Counted from the stretch's first letter, positions 50,699 through 60,246 are shown. The stretch: DNA of 64,000 bases from Stutzerimonas stutzeri (GCF_000952685.1 NZ_JYHV01000029.1:1-64000), one strand, 5' to 3'. The notes: generated by a model from the sequence alone, not told the origin. Program-made: numbers and translations.

Positions 50699-51905
50699 GC
50701 CGGGGCAAACCGGGCGCGATGCGGTCTTGCGGCACGCACTCTGGCTACTTGCACCGGCCATCACACTGGTGGTCGCCAGTGAGTTCGTGGTGGTGGGGCT
50801 GCTGCCGCTGGTGGCAGGCGAACTGGGCGTCTCGCTCGCCGAAGCGGGACGCCTGACCGGCCTGTTCGCGGTGTCCGCAGCGGTGGCCGGCCCGGGGCTG
50901 ACCTTGCTGGCGAGCCGCTGTCCGCCTCGCCACGTCATGGCGGCGACGTTGCTGCTGTTCGCGCTGGGCAATGCGGTGATGGCCTGGGCATCGGATTTCA
51001 GCCTGTTGCTGATGGCGCGTATCGCACAAGGCGCGGTGCTCCCTGCGTTCATCAGCGTTGGTGCGGCAGTGGTGACAGCGCTGGCGCCACCAGAGCGCAG
51101 AGGCAGGGCGCTGGCCAACGCCAACCTCGGTTTCGTGCTGGGCGTGCTGTTGGCATTACCGGCGGGTGCAGCACTCGCCCAATGGGGCAGCTGGCGTTTG
51201 CCGTTCATGCTGCTGACGGTCGGGTCGTTGGTAGCGGCGGTGGCGATAGGGCGAAGCTTTCCCGTGGGGCGTCCCGCCGACGCTCCTTGTGTAGCCGAAC
51301 AGCTCGCTCTATTGCGTCGGCCGACGTTCCTCGGCCATCTGCTGGTGACCATTCTGTTGTTCGCCTCGATGTTCGCCGCCTACACCTTCGTTGGCGCCTG
51401 GCTGGAGGCGTCGTTGGCCCTTTCCGGAAGCCAGCTCGCCATCGCCCTGCTGCTCTTCAGCGCGGTGGGCGTGCTCGGCAATGGTCTAGCCGCTCGTGTG
51501 GCCGATAGCGCGCCGGTCGCAGCAACGGTAACGGCCGTGCTAGCGCTGGTCGCCGCCATCAATCTGGCCCAGGCATTTGTCGGCGTACTACCGGCGGTGG
51601 TCGTGCTGCTTGGCATCTGGAGCGTCGCACACACGGCCGGCGTCACACTGAGCCAGGTGCGGGTGACGATGGCTGGCGATCACGCACCGGCGTTCGCCAT
51701 GACCCTGAATATTTCGTGCGCCAACCTGGGCATCGCCGCTGGTGCGTTCGCCGGTGGCTGGGGCATCGATCGATGGGGCCTGGACGCTATCGGCTGGGTA
51801 CCGATCACCTTTGCGGCGCTGGTCGTGGTGCTGAGCGCCCTGCTCGTCCTCCCGCCCTCACGTCGTCCCCGCCCCCTTGGGCAACGCTGCGAATCCGCCG
51901 GATAA
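50679..51905 (+). CDS. MFS transporter (drug:H+ antiporter-like)
   Basis: 408 residues with twelve predicted membrane helices. The family loop GRLTGLFAVSAAVAGP and the DHA1-type LASRCPPRHVMAATL are visible. This subgroup (AraJ/YdhP-like) exports sugars or drugs. The ATG at 50679 or 50691 overlaps the SDR gene by 20 or 8 nt, so the two are co-translated. With the TetR gene it forms an inducible module. Confidence 0.88.
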   Translation: MAAPMPEPGQTGRDAVLRHALWLLAPAITLVVASEFVVVGLLPLVAGELGVSLAEAGRLTGLFAVSAAVAGPGLTLLASRCPPRHVMAATLLLFALGNAVMAWASDFSLLLMARIAQGAVLPAFISVGAAVVTALAPPERRGRALANANLGFVLGVLLALPAGAALAQWGSWRLPFMLLTVGSLVAAVAIGRSFPVGRPADAPCVAEQLALLRRPTFLGHLLVTILLFASMFAAYTFVGAWLEASLALSGSQLAIALLLFSAVGVLGNGLAARVADSAPVAATVTAVLALVAAINLAQAFVGVLPAVVVLLGIWSVAHTAGVTLSQVRVTMAGDHAPAFAMTLNISCANLGIAAGAFAGGWGIDRWGLDAIGWVPITFAALVVVLSALLVLPPSRRPRPLGQRCESAG

Positions 51906-51957
51906 GCGCGCGGTAGAGCAGGCCCTGGGTGGCGCTTAGGTACAGTGCGCCTGTCGA

Positions 51958-52386
51958 TCACCTCTCCGGGCGACCGGCGCGCTTGGTCCGCCCGCGCTTA
52001 AGCGTTCCCGGCACCGCCGCTTTCAGCAATCGCTGGAACGTAGGGCATTCGGCATGGCTGGGCGCCGGGCAGACGGCGGCGTGGCGCAGACCTTTGCTCA
52101 TGGCACGAAGACGCCTGATGGTCGCGTCCAGTTCATCGGCCTTGGCCGCCAGCATGGACCGGTCGATGTTGGGTGTGCCGTTGGGCGCGAACATCGCGCG
52201 AATTTCCTCGAGCGTGAAACCGGCCGACTGGCCGAGCGCGATCAACGCCAGTTGATCGAGGACCTGCGGCGCGAAACGACGCCGTTCGCCGGGGCGGCCG
52301 AGCGAGGTAATCAACCCCTTTTCTTCGTAGAAACGCAGCGCTGACGCCGGTACGCCAGAACGTCTGGCCACGTCTGAAATATCCAT
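51958..52386 (-). CDS. MerR-family regulator with C-terminal cysteines
   Basis: 142 residues. The N-terminal winged helix (ISDVARRSGVPASALRFYEE) matches SoxR-type MerR proteins, and the C-terminal Cys-x7-Cys (HAAVC...AEC) is short of the four-Cys iron-sulphur motif of SoxR, so it is not a true SoxR. ATG 52386 has an AGAGGC site. It is divergent from the DUF2938 operon and its operator is visible at 52398. Confidence 0.85.
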   Translation of the reverse strand: MDISDVARRSGVPASALRFYEEKGLITSLGRPGERRRFAPQVLDQLALIALGQSAGFTLEEIRAMFAPNGTPNIDRSMLAAKADELDATIRRLRAMSKGLRHAAVCPAPSHAECPTFQRLLKAAVPGTLKRGRTKRAGRPER

Positions 52387-52397
52387 GAGCGAGCCTC

Positions 52398-52428
52398 TTG
52401 ACCTCAAGTTCACTTGAACTTGTAGAGT
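52398..52428 (+). promoter_or_regulatory. SoxR-like MerR promoter/operator
   Basis: TTGACC as -35, TAGAGT as -10 and a 19-bp spacer TCAAGTTCACTTGAACTTG containing the palindrome CAAGTTCACTTGAACTTG. This is the classical over-long MerR spacer and resembles the SoxR box. It points toward 52469, so the MerR protein should activate that operon. Confidence 0.75.
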
Positions 52429-52468
52429 CGCGCCGAAACACCATTCGGTCAATCAGCGGGAGGCTCCC

Positions 52469-52966
52469 ATGACATCACTGACGCACTTATTCATTCTGGC
52501 CTGTGGCCTGGGTATCGGCGCAACCGCGGTCATGGACCTGTGGTTGATGGTTCTCAACCGCCTCGGGGTCGCAACACTCAACTTCGCCTTCATCGGACGC
52601 TGGGGCGGTCATCTGCTGCGCGGCCAGCTTAGGCACGAAGCGATCGCCAAGTCACAGCCGATCAAAGGCGAACTGGCCCTCGGCTGGCTGTTGCACTACG
52701 CAACCGGCATCGCCTTCGCCGCGCTGCTGCTCGCCCTTCAAGGCAGCGCATGGGCCTTCGAACCGACCCCTCTGCCGGCACTGACAATGGGGCTCGCCAC
52801 CGTCGTCGTCCCCTTGTTCGTCATCCAGCCAGCCATGGGCTCCGGCTTCGCCGCGCGCCGGACGCCCACGCCCCTGAAGAACTGCCTGCGCAGCCTGGCC
52901 AATCACGGCGTGTTCGGACTCGGTCTGTACCTGTCCGCGGTAGCGCTCGCCAGCTGGCTGAAATGA
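52469..52966 (+). CDS. DUF2938 membrane protein
   Basis: 165 residues with four predicted helices, matching the DUF2938 family (GIGATAVMDLWLMVLNRLG; GELALGWLLHYATGIAF). Function is unknown. It is the first gene of a three-gene operon with a flavodoxin-like gene (44 bp later) and DUF2798, and lies just downstream of the SoxR-like promoter, so it is probably induced by the signal that the MerR protein senses. Confidence 0.85.
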   Translation: MTSLTHLFILACGLGIGATAVMDLWLMVLNRLGVATLNFAFIGRWGGHLLRGQLRHEAIAKSQPIKGELALGWLLHYATGIAFAALLLALQGSAWAFEPTPLPALTMGLATVVVPLFVIQPAMGSGFAARRTPTPLKNCLRSLANHGVFGLGLYLSAVALASWLK

Positions 52967-53010
52967 ACGCGCCACTTTCTTACCCACGAAACTCCGTTGG
53001 AGAGCACGCC

Positions 53011-53607
53011 ATGACACACATCGCCATCATCTACCACAGCGCCAAGGGCCGCACCGCGCACATCGCCCGAATGATCGCCGAAGGGATCGGCCAGGTGTCC
53101 GGCACCGAAGCGCAGCTGCTCGAGGCCGGGGCGCTTGCCTCAGCGCCCGACACCATGCTGCCGTTCGACGGTTATATCCTCGGCTCGCCGACCTATCTGG
53201 GTGGCGTGTCGGCGCCGGTCAAGGCGTTCATGGACGCCACCGGGCCGCTGTGGCGCACGCAGCGATTGCGCGGCAAGCTGGCCGCCGGCTTCACCGTGTC
53301 GTCGTTACCGGCCGGCGACAAACAGTCCACGTTGCTGTCGATGTTCACCTTCTGCATGCAGCACGGGATGCTCTGGGTGGGCAACCCGATCCTGCCGGAG
53401 CAGCACCAGGGCGTGCCTTATGAGGAGGCTGCCAATCGCCTGGGTTCCTGGTCCGGGCTGATGGCTCAGGCGGACAAACAATCGGCTGCCGATGCCTTCG
53501 CGCCGGGCGATATCAGGACGGCGCGGATGTTCGGCCAGCACTTCGCCGAAACGCTGCTGCGCCTGCACGGCCAAGTGCCAGTCGCACCGACGCTGGAGGC
53601 CTGCTGA
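53011..53607 (+). CDS. Flavodoxin-fold NAD(P)H:quinone oxidoreductase (WrbA-like)
   Basis: 198 residues. The FMN phosphate loop YHSAKGRTAHIARMI and the second loop LGSPTYLGGVSAPVKAF are typical of WrbA/flavodoxin-like quinone reductases, which lower quinone toxicity with two-electron transfer. GGAG precedes the ATG. It is the middle gene of the MerR-controlled operon, consistent with a redox/electrophile response. Confidence 0.88.
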   Translation: MTHIAIIYHSAKGRTAHIARMIAEGIGQVSGTEAQLLEAGALASAPDTMLPFDGYILGSPTYLGGVSAPVKAFMDATGPLWRTQRLRGKLAAGFTVSSLPAGDKQSTLLSMFTFCMQHGMLWVGNPILPEQHQGVPYEEAANRLGSWSGLMAQADKQSAADAFAPGDIRTARMFGQHFAETLLRLHGQVPVAPTLEAC

Positions 53608-53834
53608 TGATCGCCCGTCGATACGCCCCGCTGCTGTTCGCACTGCTGCTTTCCGGGTTCATGTCGCTGATGGTATCCGGCATCTCGACGCTGCGCGCGA
53701 CAGGCCCCGTGCCCGGCTTTTTCGAGCTCTGGATCAGTGCCTGGCTCGCCGCCTGGCTGTTCGCCTTTCCCGCGGTGCTGCTGGTCACACCACTGGCTCG
53801 TCGCGTGGTCGAGCGACTGGTCAAGGCCGAGTGA
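53607..53834 (+). CDS. DUF2798 small membrane protein
   Basis: 75 residues with two membrane helices: LLFALLLSGFMSLMVSGIST and WISAWLAAWLFAFPAVLLVT, the DUF2798 pattern. The ATG overlaps the flavodoxin stop (TGATGA), so it is the third gene of the operon. Function is unknown. Confidence 0.85.
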   Translation: MIARRYAPLLFALLLSGFMSLMVSGISTLRATGPVPGFFELWISAWLAAWLFAFPAVLLVTPLARRVVERLVKAE

Positions 53835-53937
53835 TTGGCAGGTCCGTCCCGACGTGGCGAGCTGTCCCGCCACATCGTCGCCGGATCTGCCGGCTCGCGG
53901 CCAGCGTTATCGCGATGGTATGGACTGGAAATGACGC

Positions 53938-53963
53938 GTGGAAAAGGCTTCGCCGTTTTCCAC
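53938..53963. repeat. REP hairpin, GTGGAAAA family
   Basis: Same stem and loop, preceded by TGGACTGGAAATGACGC and followed by CCTACGC, in the gap after the DUF2798 operon. Confidence 0.8.
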
Positions 53964-54051
53964 CCTACGCCCCCAATCAAATGCCGCGGCTCTGCTAGGC
54001 TCAGTCGTTCGCACTTCACTGAGAACCAGCAGTGACACCTGGAGGGCAACC

Positions 54052-54438
54052 ATGACCGGCGCCGAGCTCACCGATTGCTACCGCGGCTATATTGCCTGCC
54101 TGAATAGCCAGAACTGGCCGGAGCTGGGCCGTTTCGTCGATGACGAGGTGCAGTACAACGGTGAACGAGTCGGGCTGGACGGTTATCGCAGAATGCTCGA
54201 GGACGATTTCCAGGCGATTCCGGATCTGCATTTCAACGTGGATCTGCTGGTAGCCGAGCCGCCTCGCGTGGCGTGCAGGCTGCTGTTCGACTGCACGCCA
54301 GCAGGCACGCTGTTCGGTTTTCCGGTCAATGGAAAGAGGGTCGCCTTCAGCGAGAACGTGTTCTACGAATTCCAGAATGGGAAGATTCGGCACGTTTGGT
54401 CAGTGATCGATAAAGCGGCGGTTGGCGCCCAGGTCTAG
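54052..54438 (+). CDS. SnoaL-like / ester cyclase family protein
   Basis: 128 residues of the NTF2-like fold. The pattern YRRMLEDDFQAIPDLHFNVD and FPVNGKRVAFSENVFYEF is that of SnoaL-like polyketide cyclase homologues. It lacks neighbours of polyketide synthesis. GGAGG precedes ATG 54052; the longer frame to 53938 runs through a REP. Function is unknown. Confidence 0.82.
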   Translation: MTGAELTDCYRGYIACLNSQNWPELGRFVDDEVQYNGERVGLDGYRRMLEDDFQAIPDLHFNVDLLVAEPPRVACRLLFDCTPAGTLFGFPVNGKRVAFSENVFYEFQNGKIRHVWSVIDKAAVGAQV

Positions 54439-54545
54439 CACCCAAGGCACGCGATCACGGTTACAGGTCGATTGCATGCCAACGCGATGAAACGCCGCTG
54501 GGCAATCCACGCAGCCCGTTAGCCCGACTTTCGTTTGCGCTCGCC

Positions 54546-55283
54546 TCAGGAAATGTCGATCTGATAGCGAAAGCCATCGGCCGTCGCGCGGGACATGCGG
54601 TATTCCAGTGGGGATCGATCGTAGCCCAGAGCCGTTCGCTCGATAACAACTACCGGCGCGCCCTCGTCGATCGACAGGGTCTTCGCCATGGCGCTGTCGG
54701 CTGCGCCGACGGTGAGCGTTTCCTTGGCCGAGGCGATGCACTGGCCGCACTGCTGCTCGTAGAACGGATAGAGCAGTTCGCCAAAATCCTCGGAGTCGAT
54801 CTCCAGTAGCGCCCCGAAACGTGTGGCGGGCAGCCAGATCTCTTCATGGAACAGGGTCCGGCCTTCGATCATGCGCAGCCGTTCCATGTGCACAACCTTC
54901 TCGCCGTGCTCCAGTTTCAGTGCCATTGCTACCTTCGGCGACGGCTTTTGCAGCGTCTTGGACAGGATTCGGCTGGTGGGAATTTCGCGCCCACCGCTGG
55001 CGTTCACCTGCCGGAAGAAGCGCGCCAGCGACGCATCGAAGTTGGGTCGGCGGACGAAGGTACCGCGACCCTGGCTACGCAGCAGCAAACCTTCATTGAC
55101 CAGCGTATCCACGGCCTTGCGCACCGTGCCGATGGCCACGCCGTAAAACTTGGTCAGTTCCGCTTCGGTCGGAATGGGCGCACCGGGCGTCCATTCGCCG
55201 GCCGCAATCTTGGCCAGCATTTCTTCCCGCAAACGCTGATAGAGCGGCAAGCGTTGGTCGTATCCAAGTGTCGGGGCATTCAT
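54546..55283 (-). CDS. GntR-family (HutC/UTRA) regulator
   Basis: 245 residues. The GntR winged helix (LYQRLREEMLAKIAAGEWTP; TVRKAVDTLVNEGLL) is followed by a UTRA ligand domain (HMERLRMIEGRTLFHEEIWL; VVIERTALGYDRSPLEYRMS). It is divergent from the amidohydrolase/SLC13/chemoreceptor cluster and probably represses it in the absence of substrate. AGGA precedes the ATG. Repeated GTCAT/ATGAC half-sites lie between the divergent starts. Confidence 0.9.
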   Translation of the reverse strand: MNAPTLGYDQRLPLYQRLREEMLAKIAAGEWTPGAPIPTEAELTKFYGVAIGTVRKAVDTLVNEGLLLRSQGRGTFVRRPNFDASLARFFRQVNASGGREIPTSRILSKTLQKPSPKVAMALKLEHGEKVVHMERLRMIEGRTLFHEEIWLPATRFGALLEIDSEDFGELLYPFYEQQCGQCIASAKETLTVGAADSAMAKTLSIDEGAPVVVIERTALGYDRSPLEYRMSRATADGFRYQIDIS

Positions 55284-55354
55284 CTTTTATCGGTCCTGTT
55301 CCGCAGCGCAATCACTCTACCACTGACCCGTCGATTGACAGATATCCACTGCTG

Positions 55355-55410
55355 CATATATGGTCATCCATTCATATATATGACTAGATGTCAGCGTAAT
55401 GATATGACCA
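55355..55410. promoter_or_regulatory. Probable GntR operator region
   Basis: GGTCAT at 55362, ATGACT at 55379 and ATGACC at 55404 form inverted half-sites in an ATATAT-rich stretch, the usual shape of HutC-type GntR operators. It is in the 210-bp divergent region. Confidence 0.5.
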
Positions 55411-55493
55411 CACCTGTCGGCTTGCGTTTCGCGGCCTGACGTTAGCGGACGAAAGGACGTTCGTCACAACAATCGACCAGGGTTATTTCGCTT

Positions 55494-56327
55494 ATGACCG
55501 GCCTTCAACCGCCCGCGCTCACCGGCGTGGACACCCACGCTCATATTTTCCGCCAGGATCTGTCGATGGCTCCGGACCGTCGTTACAGCCCCCATTACGA
55601 TGCGCAGGTGGAGCAGTTCCTCAAGCATCTCGATCGCAACGGTTTATCGCATGGCGTGCTGATCCAGCCGAGCTTTCTGGGGACGGACAACCGGTTCATG
55701 CTCGATGCGCTCCGCCGTTACCCACAGCGGCTGCGTGCCGTGGCGGTGGTCGAGGTGGATATCAGCGAGACGCAGCTGGACGAGCTGGCGGCAGCCGGCG
55801 TGGTGGGTATCCGCCTGAACCTCATCGGCAAGACGTTGGCCGACTACTGCGGGCCCGCCTGGAGCGCCCTGTTCGAGCGCCTGGCCCGACGCGGCTGGCA
55901 GGTCGAGATCCAACGCGGCATCGATGACGTGGCGTTGATCATCCCGGCCATCGTGGCTTGCGGCGTCGACGTGGTGATCGATCACTTCGGCCTGCCCACC
56001 GGCGGCATCGACAGCGAGAAGCCCAGCCACAAGGCCTTTCTCGCGTTGCTCGGCGACCCGCGCGTATGGCTCAAGTTGTCGGCGCCTTATCGCAGCCAGT
56101 CGGACCTGGCTCGGGCACGGCAGATTCTGGCGCAGGTTCGCGAGGCCAGCGGTGGCCTTTCGCGCTTCCTCTGGGGCAGCGACTGGCCCAACACCCAGTT
56201 CGAAGACCAGACCGACTACGACCGACAGGTCGCATTCATCACAGCGCTGCTACCGGACGCGGACGAACGCGCCCAAGTGCTAACGAAAAACGCGGCGAAG
56301 CTGTTCGGCTTCGACGTTTCTCGCTAA
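55494..56327 (+). CDS. Amidohydrolase-family hydrolase (PDC lactonase-like)
   Basis: 277 residues of the amidohydrolase-2 superfamily. DTHAHIF near the N-terminus supplies the metal-binding HxH, DHFGLP the third His, and RFLWGSDWPNTQF the final Asp region. This group includes 2-pyrone-4,6-dicarboxylate lactonase and related lactonases that open aromatic-derived rings. The precise substrate is unknown. It is 31 bp ahead of the SLC13 permease and divergent from GntR, so it is probably the first enzyme of the set. Confidence 0.85.
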   Translation: MTGLQPPALTGVDTHAHIFRQDLSMAPDRRYSPHYDAQVEQFLKHLDRNGLSHGVLIQPSFLGTDNRFMLDALRRYPQRLRAVAVVEVDISETQLDELAAAGVVGIRLNLIGKTLADYCGPAWSALFERLARRGWQVEIQRGIDDVALIIPAIVACGVDVVIDHFGLPTGGIDSEKPSHKAFLALLGDPRVWLKLSAPYRSQSDLARARQILAQVREASGGLSRFLWGSDWPNTQFEDQTDYDRQVAFITALLPDADERAQVLTKNAAKLFGFDVSR

Positions 56328-56358
56328 ACGATCCATAACAACAATAGGACTTCCTCTC

Positions 56359-57660
56359 ATGATGAGCCTGCTCGTCGTCGCGGCAATCGTGGTTGCCGTC
56401 GCCCTTGGCTACAAGACCAAGATCAATATCGGTCTGTTCGCGATCGCCTTTGCCTACCTGATCGGCTGTTTCGGGATGGGACTCAGCCCCTCTGAAGTGA
56501 TCAGCATGTGGCCGCTGAAGATCTTCTTCATCATCTTCGCGGTGTGCCTGTTCTACAGTTTCGCCACCGTCAACGGCACGTTGGAAAAGCTCGCCGAGCA
56601 CCTGATCTACCGCTGCCGGACGATGCCACAGCTGCTGCCGTTCGCCGTCTTCTTCACCGCCACGGTGATCTCGGCGATGGGCGCTGGCTACTACACGGTG
56701 CTGGCCTTCATGGCGCCGATCACCCTGCTGCTCTGCGAGCGGACCGGCATGAGCCTGATAGCCGGCGGCATGGCAGTGAACTATGGCGCCCTGAGCGGGG
56801 CGAATTTCGTTTCCAGCCAGAGCGGTATCATCTTCCGTGGCCTGATGGTCAACGCCGGCATCCCGGAAAACGACGCCTTCATCAACGCGGCAGCGATTTT
56901 CACCAGCACCCTGGTGATCCCGCTACTGGTGATCTCCGTGCTGGTATTCCTGACCGGGCATGGCAAGGCCATGAAGACCTCGGCCTACGTGGCGGCGGAA
57001 CCGACGCCGCTGAACCGCGAACAGAAGATCACGCTATGGCTGACCCTGACGATGATGGCCATCGTGCTGGTGGCGCCCATCATGCGGATCGCTTTTCCGG
57101 ATAACGCCACGGTCGGCTTCATCAACTCGAAAATGGACATCGGCCTGATCGCCAGCCTGTTTTCCGTGATCGCCCTGCTGCTCAAGCTGGGCGACGAGCG
57201 CAAGGCCATGGCCTCGGTGCCCTGGGCGACGCTGATCATGATCTGCGGCGTGGGTATGCTCATCTCGGTCGCGATCAAGGCCGGCACCATCGACCTGCTC
57301 GCCTCGTGGATGGGCAGCAGCATCCCGCCGATCATGGTGCCGATCGTCTTTGGCATCGTCGCGGCGTTCATGTCGCTGTTCTCCAGCACCCTGGGCGTGG
57401 TCACGCCGGCGCTGTTTCCGATGGTGCCGCCGATTGCCGCAGCGCTCGGGATCGACCCGATGATCCTGTTCGTTGCCATCGTGGTCGGCGCGCAAGCCAC
57501 CTCGATCTCGCCGTTCTCCTCCGGTGGCAGCCTGATCCTCGGCTCCTGCCCGACGGAGCAAAGCCGCTCATCGCTGTTCCCGCAGTTGCTGTTCCGCGCT
57601 GCGCCCCTGGGCTTCGTCGCGGCACTGATCTTCAACGCGCTGCTGACCTTCGTCTACTGA
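56359..57660 (+). CDS. SLC13/MatC-type dicarboxylate permease
   Basis: 433 residues with about eleven membrane helices. The MatC_N-like opening (MSLLVVAAIVVAVALGY KTKINIGL) and the C-terminal SISPFSSGGSLILGSCP match the SLC13-related carriers of C4-dicarboxylates and malonate. It probably imports the substrate or a related acid of the neighbouring amidohydrolase. A hairpin follows at 57666. Confidence 0.85.
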   Translation: MMSLLVVAAIVVAVALGYKTKINIGLFAIAFAYLIGCFGMGLSPSEVISMWPLKIFFIIFAVCLFYSFATVNGTLEKLAEHLIYRCRTMPQLLPFAVFFTATVISAMGAGYYTVLAFMAPITLLLCERTGMSLIAGGMAVNYGALSGANFVSSQSGIIFRGLMVNAGIPENDAFINAAAIFTSTLVIPLLVISVLVFLTGHGKAMKTSAYVAAEPTPLNREQKITLWLTLTMMAIVLVAPIMRIAFPDNATVGFINSKMDIGLIASLFSVIALLLKLGDERKAMASVPWATLIMICGVGMLISVAIKAGTIDLLASWMGSSIPPIMVPIVFGIVAAFMSLFSSTLGVVTPALFPMVPPIAAALGIDPMILFVAIVVGAQATSISPFSSGGSLILGSCPTEQSRSSLFPQLLFRAAPLGFVAALIFNALLTFVY

Positions 57661-57665
57661 AACCA

Positions 57666-57695
57666 CGCAGCCCGGCGCATAGGCACCGGGCTGCG
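57666..57695 (+). terminator. Hairpin after the SLC13 gene
   Basis: CGCAGCCCGG and CCGGGCTGCG around a 10-nt loop, six bases after the stop. No long T tract; it may attenuate read-through into the chemoreceptor. Confidence 0.55.
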
Positions 57696-57754
57696 CGCTG
57701 GCCCCGCGCAGGGCAATCGGCACCGAATCGATTTTTGGAAAGGAGAAACACTCA

Positions 57755-59677
57755 ATGAAGAACTGGTTCGCCGATATCAGCATGACCAGGAAGCTGGCGA
57801 TCGGCTTCGGCTCGGTGTTGCTGCTCACCGCCGCGTTGGCCGTCTATGGCTGGCTCAGCCTCGGCAAAGTGACCCACCGCGGCGAGCTGATGGCCCAGAT
57901 CGCTTCGCTGAACGAAGCATTGGCCGAGCTGAAGGTCGCACGCCTGCAGTACATGCTCGATAACGGCGACGTGAAGTCGTCCGAGGCCGTCGACGAGGCC
58001 ATCGAGTGGTTCTCGACTCGGCTCGAGGAGATCTCTCCGAACTTTTCCAGCGCCGAAGATTTGGCGCTGCTGCGCAAGCAGGGTGAACTGATCCAGCAAT
58101 ACCGCACCTCGCTGCAACGGATGCGTGACGCCTATGCTGCCGGCGCCGCCGCCCGCGCGAACATGGGTCAGCAGGCAATGCTTGCCAGCAAGCCGATCGA
58201 CGCCATGGGCAAGACGATTGAGCAGATGCCGGCGGACGCCGAAAACCGCTACGCAGGCCTCAAGGCGATCTCCGAGCTGCGCATGAACTGGCAGCTGGTG
58301 CGCTACCAAATGCGTGGTTACAACACGACGCCGACCGACCAGGTCGCGGCGCTGGTCGAACAGCAGATCGGGCAGGCTCGGCAATCCGCCGCGCGCCTCA
58401 AGACGCTACTCGGGGAGTCGTTCTCCACTCAGGTCGCCGTCACCGAGCAAGCCCTCGACGGCTATCTCGCCGCGCTCAAGGCGGTGGTCGCGCAGACCGA
58501 AGCGATCGCGACAGCGCGCCAGGCCATGACGAACCAGACCGCCGAAATAAGCCGTCTCAGCAAGGCCCTGACCCAAGCCCAGGATGCCAGACGTGCCGAC
58601 GAGACCGCACAAGCCCGCATCACCCAGATGACGGTTGCCGGTCTGGCCCTGCTCATCGGCCTGCTGGCCGCCTGGCTGATCACTCGGCAGATCACCCAAC
58701 CGCTGGCGGATACGCTGGTGGTGGTCAGGAAAATCGCCGCCGGCGATCTGACCGACCAACGCCGCATCGCGCGCCGGGACGAAATGGGCGCGCTGCAGCA
58801 AGGCGTGATGGGCATGGCGGCAACCTTGCGCGAACTCATCAGCGGGATCCGCGACAGCGTTACGCAAATGGCCAGCGCCGCTGAGCAATTGTCCACCATC
58901 ACCGAGCAGACCAGCGTCGGCATGAACGGTCAAAAGATCGAGACCGATCAGGTGGCAACGGCGATGCACGAGATGTCTGCGACGGTGCAAGAAGTTGCAC
59001 GCAACGCCGAGGAGGCCTCGCAAGCCGCCAGCGAAGCGGATCGCGAAGCACGCGCGGGCGATGCGGTGGTGGCCGAGGCGGTCACCCAGATCGAACGGCT
59101 GTCGCAGGAGATGCTGCGCTCCACCGAAGCCATGGCCAAACTGGAGTCCGAGAGCAACCGAATCGGCAGTGTCATGGACGTGATCAAGACGGTGGCCGAG
59201 CAAACCAATCTGCTGGCCCTCAATGCGGCGATCGAGGCGGCGCGTGCCGGTGAAGCGGGACGTGGTTTCGCGGTGGTCGCCGATGAGGTTCGCGGCCTGG
59301 CCCAGCGCACACAGAAGTCGACCGAAGAGATCGAGCTACTGGTTGCCGGTTTGCAACAGGGCACACAACAGGTGGCCGTCGCCATGCAGAACAGCCACAA
59401 CCTGACCGAAAGCAGCGTCGAACTCACGCGCAAGGCCGGACTGGCGCTCAACGACATCACCGCCAAGGTCTCGAACATCCAGGCGATGAACCAGCAGATC
59501 GCCGCCGCTGCCGAGGAGCAAGGCGCCGTCGCTGAAGAGATCAGCCGCAGCGTGATCAACGTACGCGACATCTCCGAGCAGACCGCCACGGCCAGCGACG
59601 AGACCGCTGCCTCGAGTGTCGAACTGGCTCGTCTCGGCAACGAGTTGCAGGCGATGGTCAGCCGGTTCCGTGTGTAA
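57755..59677 (+). CDS. Methyl-accepting chemotaxis protein with helical-bimodular sensor
   Basis: 640 residues. A first helix (about 10-32), a periplasmic all-helical domain of ~250 residues (two four-helix bundles by length, as in HBM receptors McpS and PcaY), a second helix (about 290-312), HAMP and a signalling domain with tip [21 protein letters not shown] receptors bind TCA-cycle acids or aromatic acids. Its position next to the SLC13 permease and amidohydrolase suggests it senses the same compound. GGAAAGGAGA precedes the ATG. Confidence 0.9.
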   Translation: MKNWFADISMTRKLAIGFGSVLLLTAALAVYGWLSLGKVTHRGELMAQIASLNEALAELKVARLQYMLDNGDVKSSEAVDEAIEWFSTRLEEISPNFSSAEDLALLRKQGELIQQYRTSLQRMRDAYAAGAAARANMGQQAMLASKPIDAMGKTIEQMPADAENRYAGLKAISELRMNWQLVRYQMRGYNTTPTDQVAALVEQQIGQARQSAARLKTLLGESFSTQVAVTEQALDGYLAALKAVVAQTEAIATARQAMTNQTAEISRLSKALTQAQDARRADETAQARITQMTVAGLALLIGLLAAWLITRQITQPLADTLVVVRKIAAGDLTDQRRIARRDEMGALQQGVMGMAATLRELISGIRDSVTQMASAAEQLSTITEQTSVGMNGQKIETDQVATAMHEMSATVQEVARNAEEASQAASEADREARAGDAVVAEAVTQIERLSQEMLRSTEAMAKLESESNRIGSVMDVIKTVAEQTNLLALNAAIEAARAGEAGRGFAVVADEVRGLAQRTQKSTEEIELLVAGLQQGTQQVAVAMQNSHNLTESSVELTRKAGLALNDITAKVSNIQAMNQQIAAAAEEQGAVAEEISRSVINVRDISEQTATASDETAASSVELARLGNELQAMVSRFRV

Positions 59678-59854
59678 ACGCTACGTATCGCTGGGCAGGT
59701 CGACGCACGAACGCCGGAGCCTAAAAGCGCTGCGCACGGCAACGTTCACTGCCGCGTACAGCGCAGATGGGCATCCAGGCGTCGACCCCAGACAATTGGA
59801 CAACGTAACGCCGCTCTATGGTGGGCGACCTACCCCGCCTCACCAGGAGCGCCC

Positions 59855-60202
59855 ATGGCCAACCCACCGATCACCGTACTGCGCGATACCCAGCCCATGC
59901 CCGTCGTCGATGCCTGCAAATGGGAGCGAATCGAAGGCGAACCGCATACCGTCAATCTCAATGCCTACACCTCCGATGACGGCAGCAAAATCATGGGCAC
60001 CTGGATCTGCACGCCGGGCAAATGGCGGGTGGAATACGTCAAATGGGAATACTGCCATTTCCAGGAAGGCTACTGCATCATCACGCCGGACGGCATGGAG
60101 CCCATCCACCTCAAAGCCGGCGACATCTTCGTAGTCGAGCCGGGCATGACAGGAACTTGGGAAGTCGTCGAGACCGTCCGCAAGTACTTCGTCTTCGCCT
60201 GA
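59855..60202 (+). CDS. Cupin (DUF861/EutQ-like) protein
   Basis: 115 residues. One cupin barrel: GTWICTPGKWRVEYVKWEYC and EGYCIITPDGMEPIHLKAGDIFVVEPGMTGTW, the DUF861 pattern, without the full metal-binding His set. These proteins include (S)-ureidoglycine aminohydrolase-like and EutQ-like folds. AGGAG precedes the ATG. It may be the last member of the GntR-controlled cluster; its role is unknown. Confidence 0.85.
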   Translation: MANPPITVLRDTQPMPVVDACKWERIEGEPHTVNLNAYTSDDGSKIMGTWICTPGKWRVEYVKWEYCHFQEGYCIITPDGMEPIHLKAGDIFVVEPGMTGTWEVVETVRKYFVFA

Positions 60203-60221
60203 CGGCCGCGGCATTGGCGAG

Positions 60222-60246
60222 CGTTCCCATGTGCGATATGGGAACG
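60222..60246. repeat. CGTTCCCA/TGGGAACG hairpin (Pseudomonas REP type)
   Basis: Nine-bp stem (CGTTCCCAT/ATGGGAACG) 20 bp after the cupin gene; the same type occurs at 37931. It may be a terminator. Confidence 0.7.
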
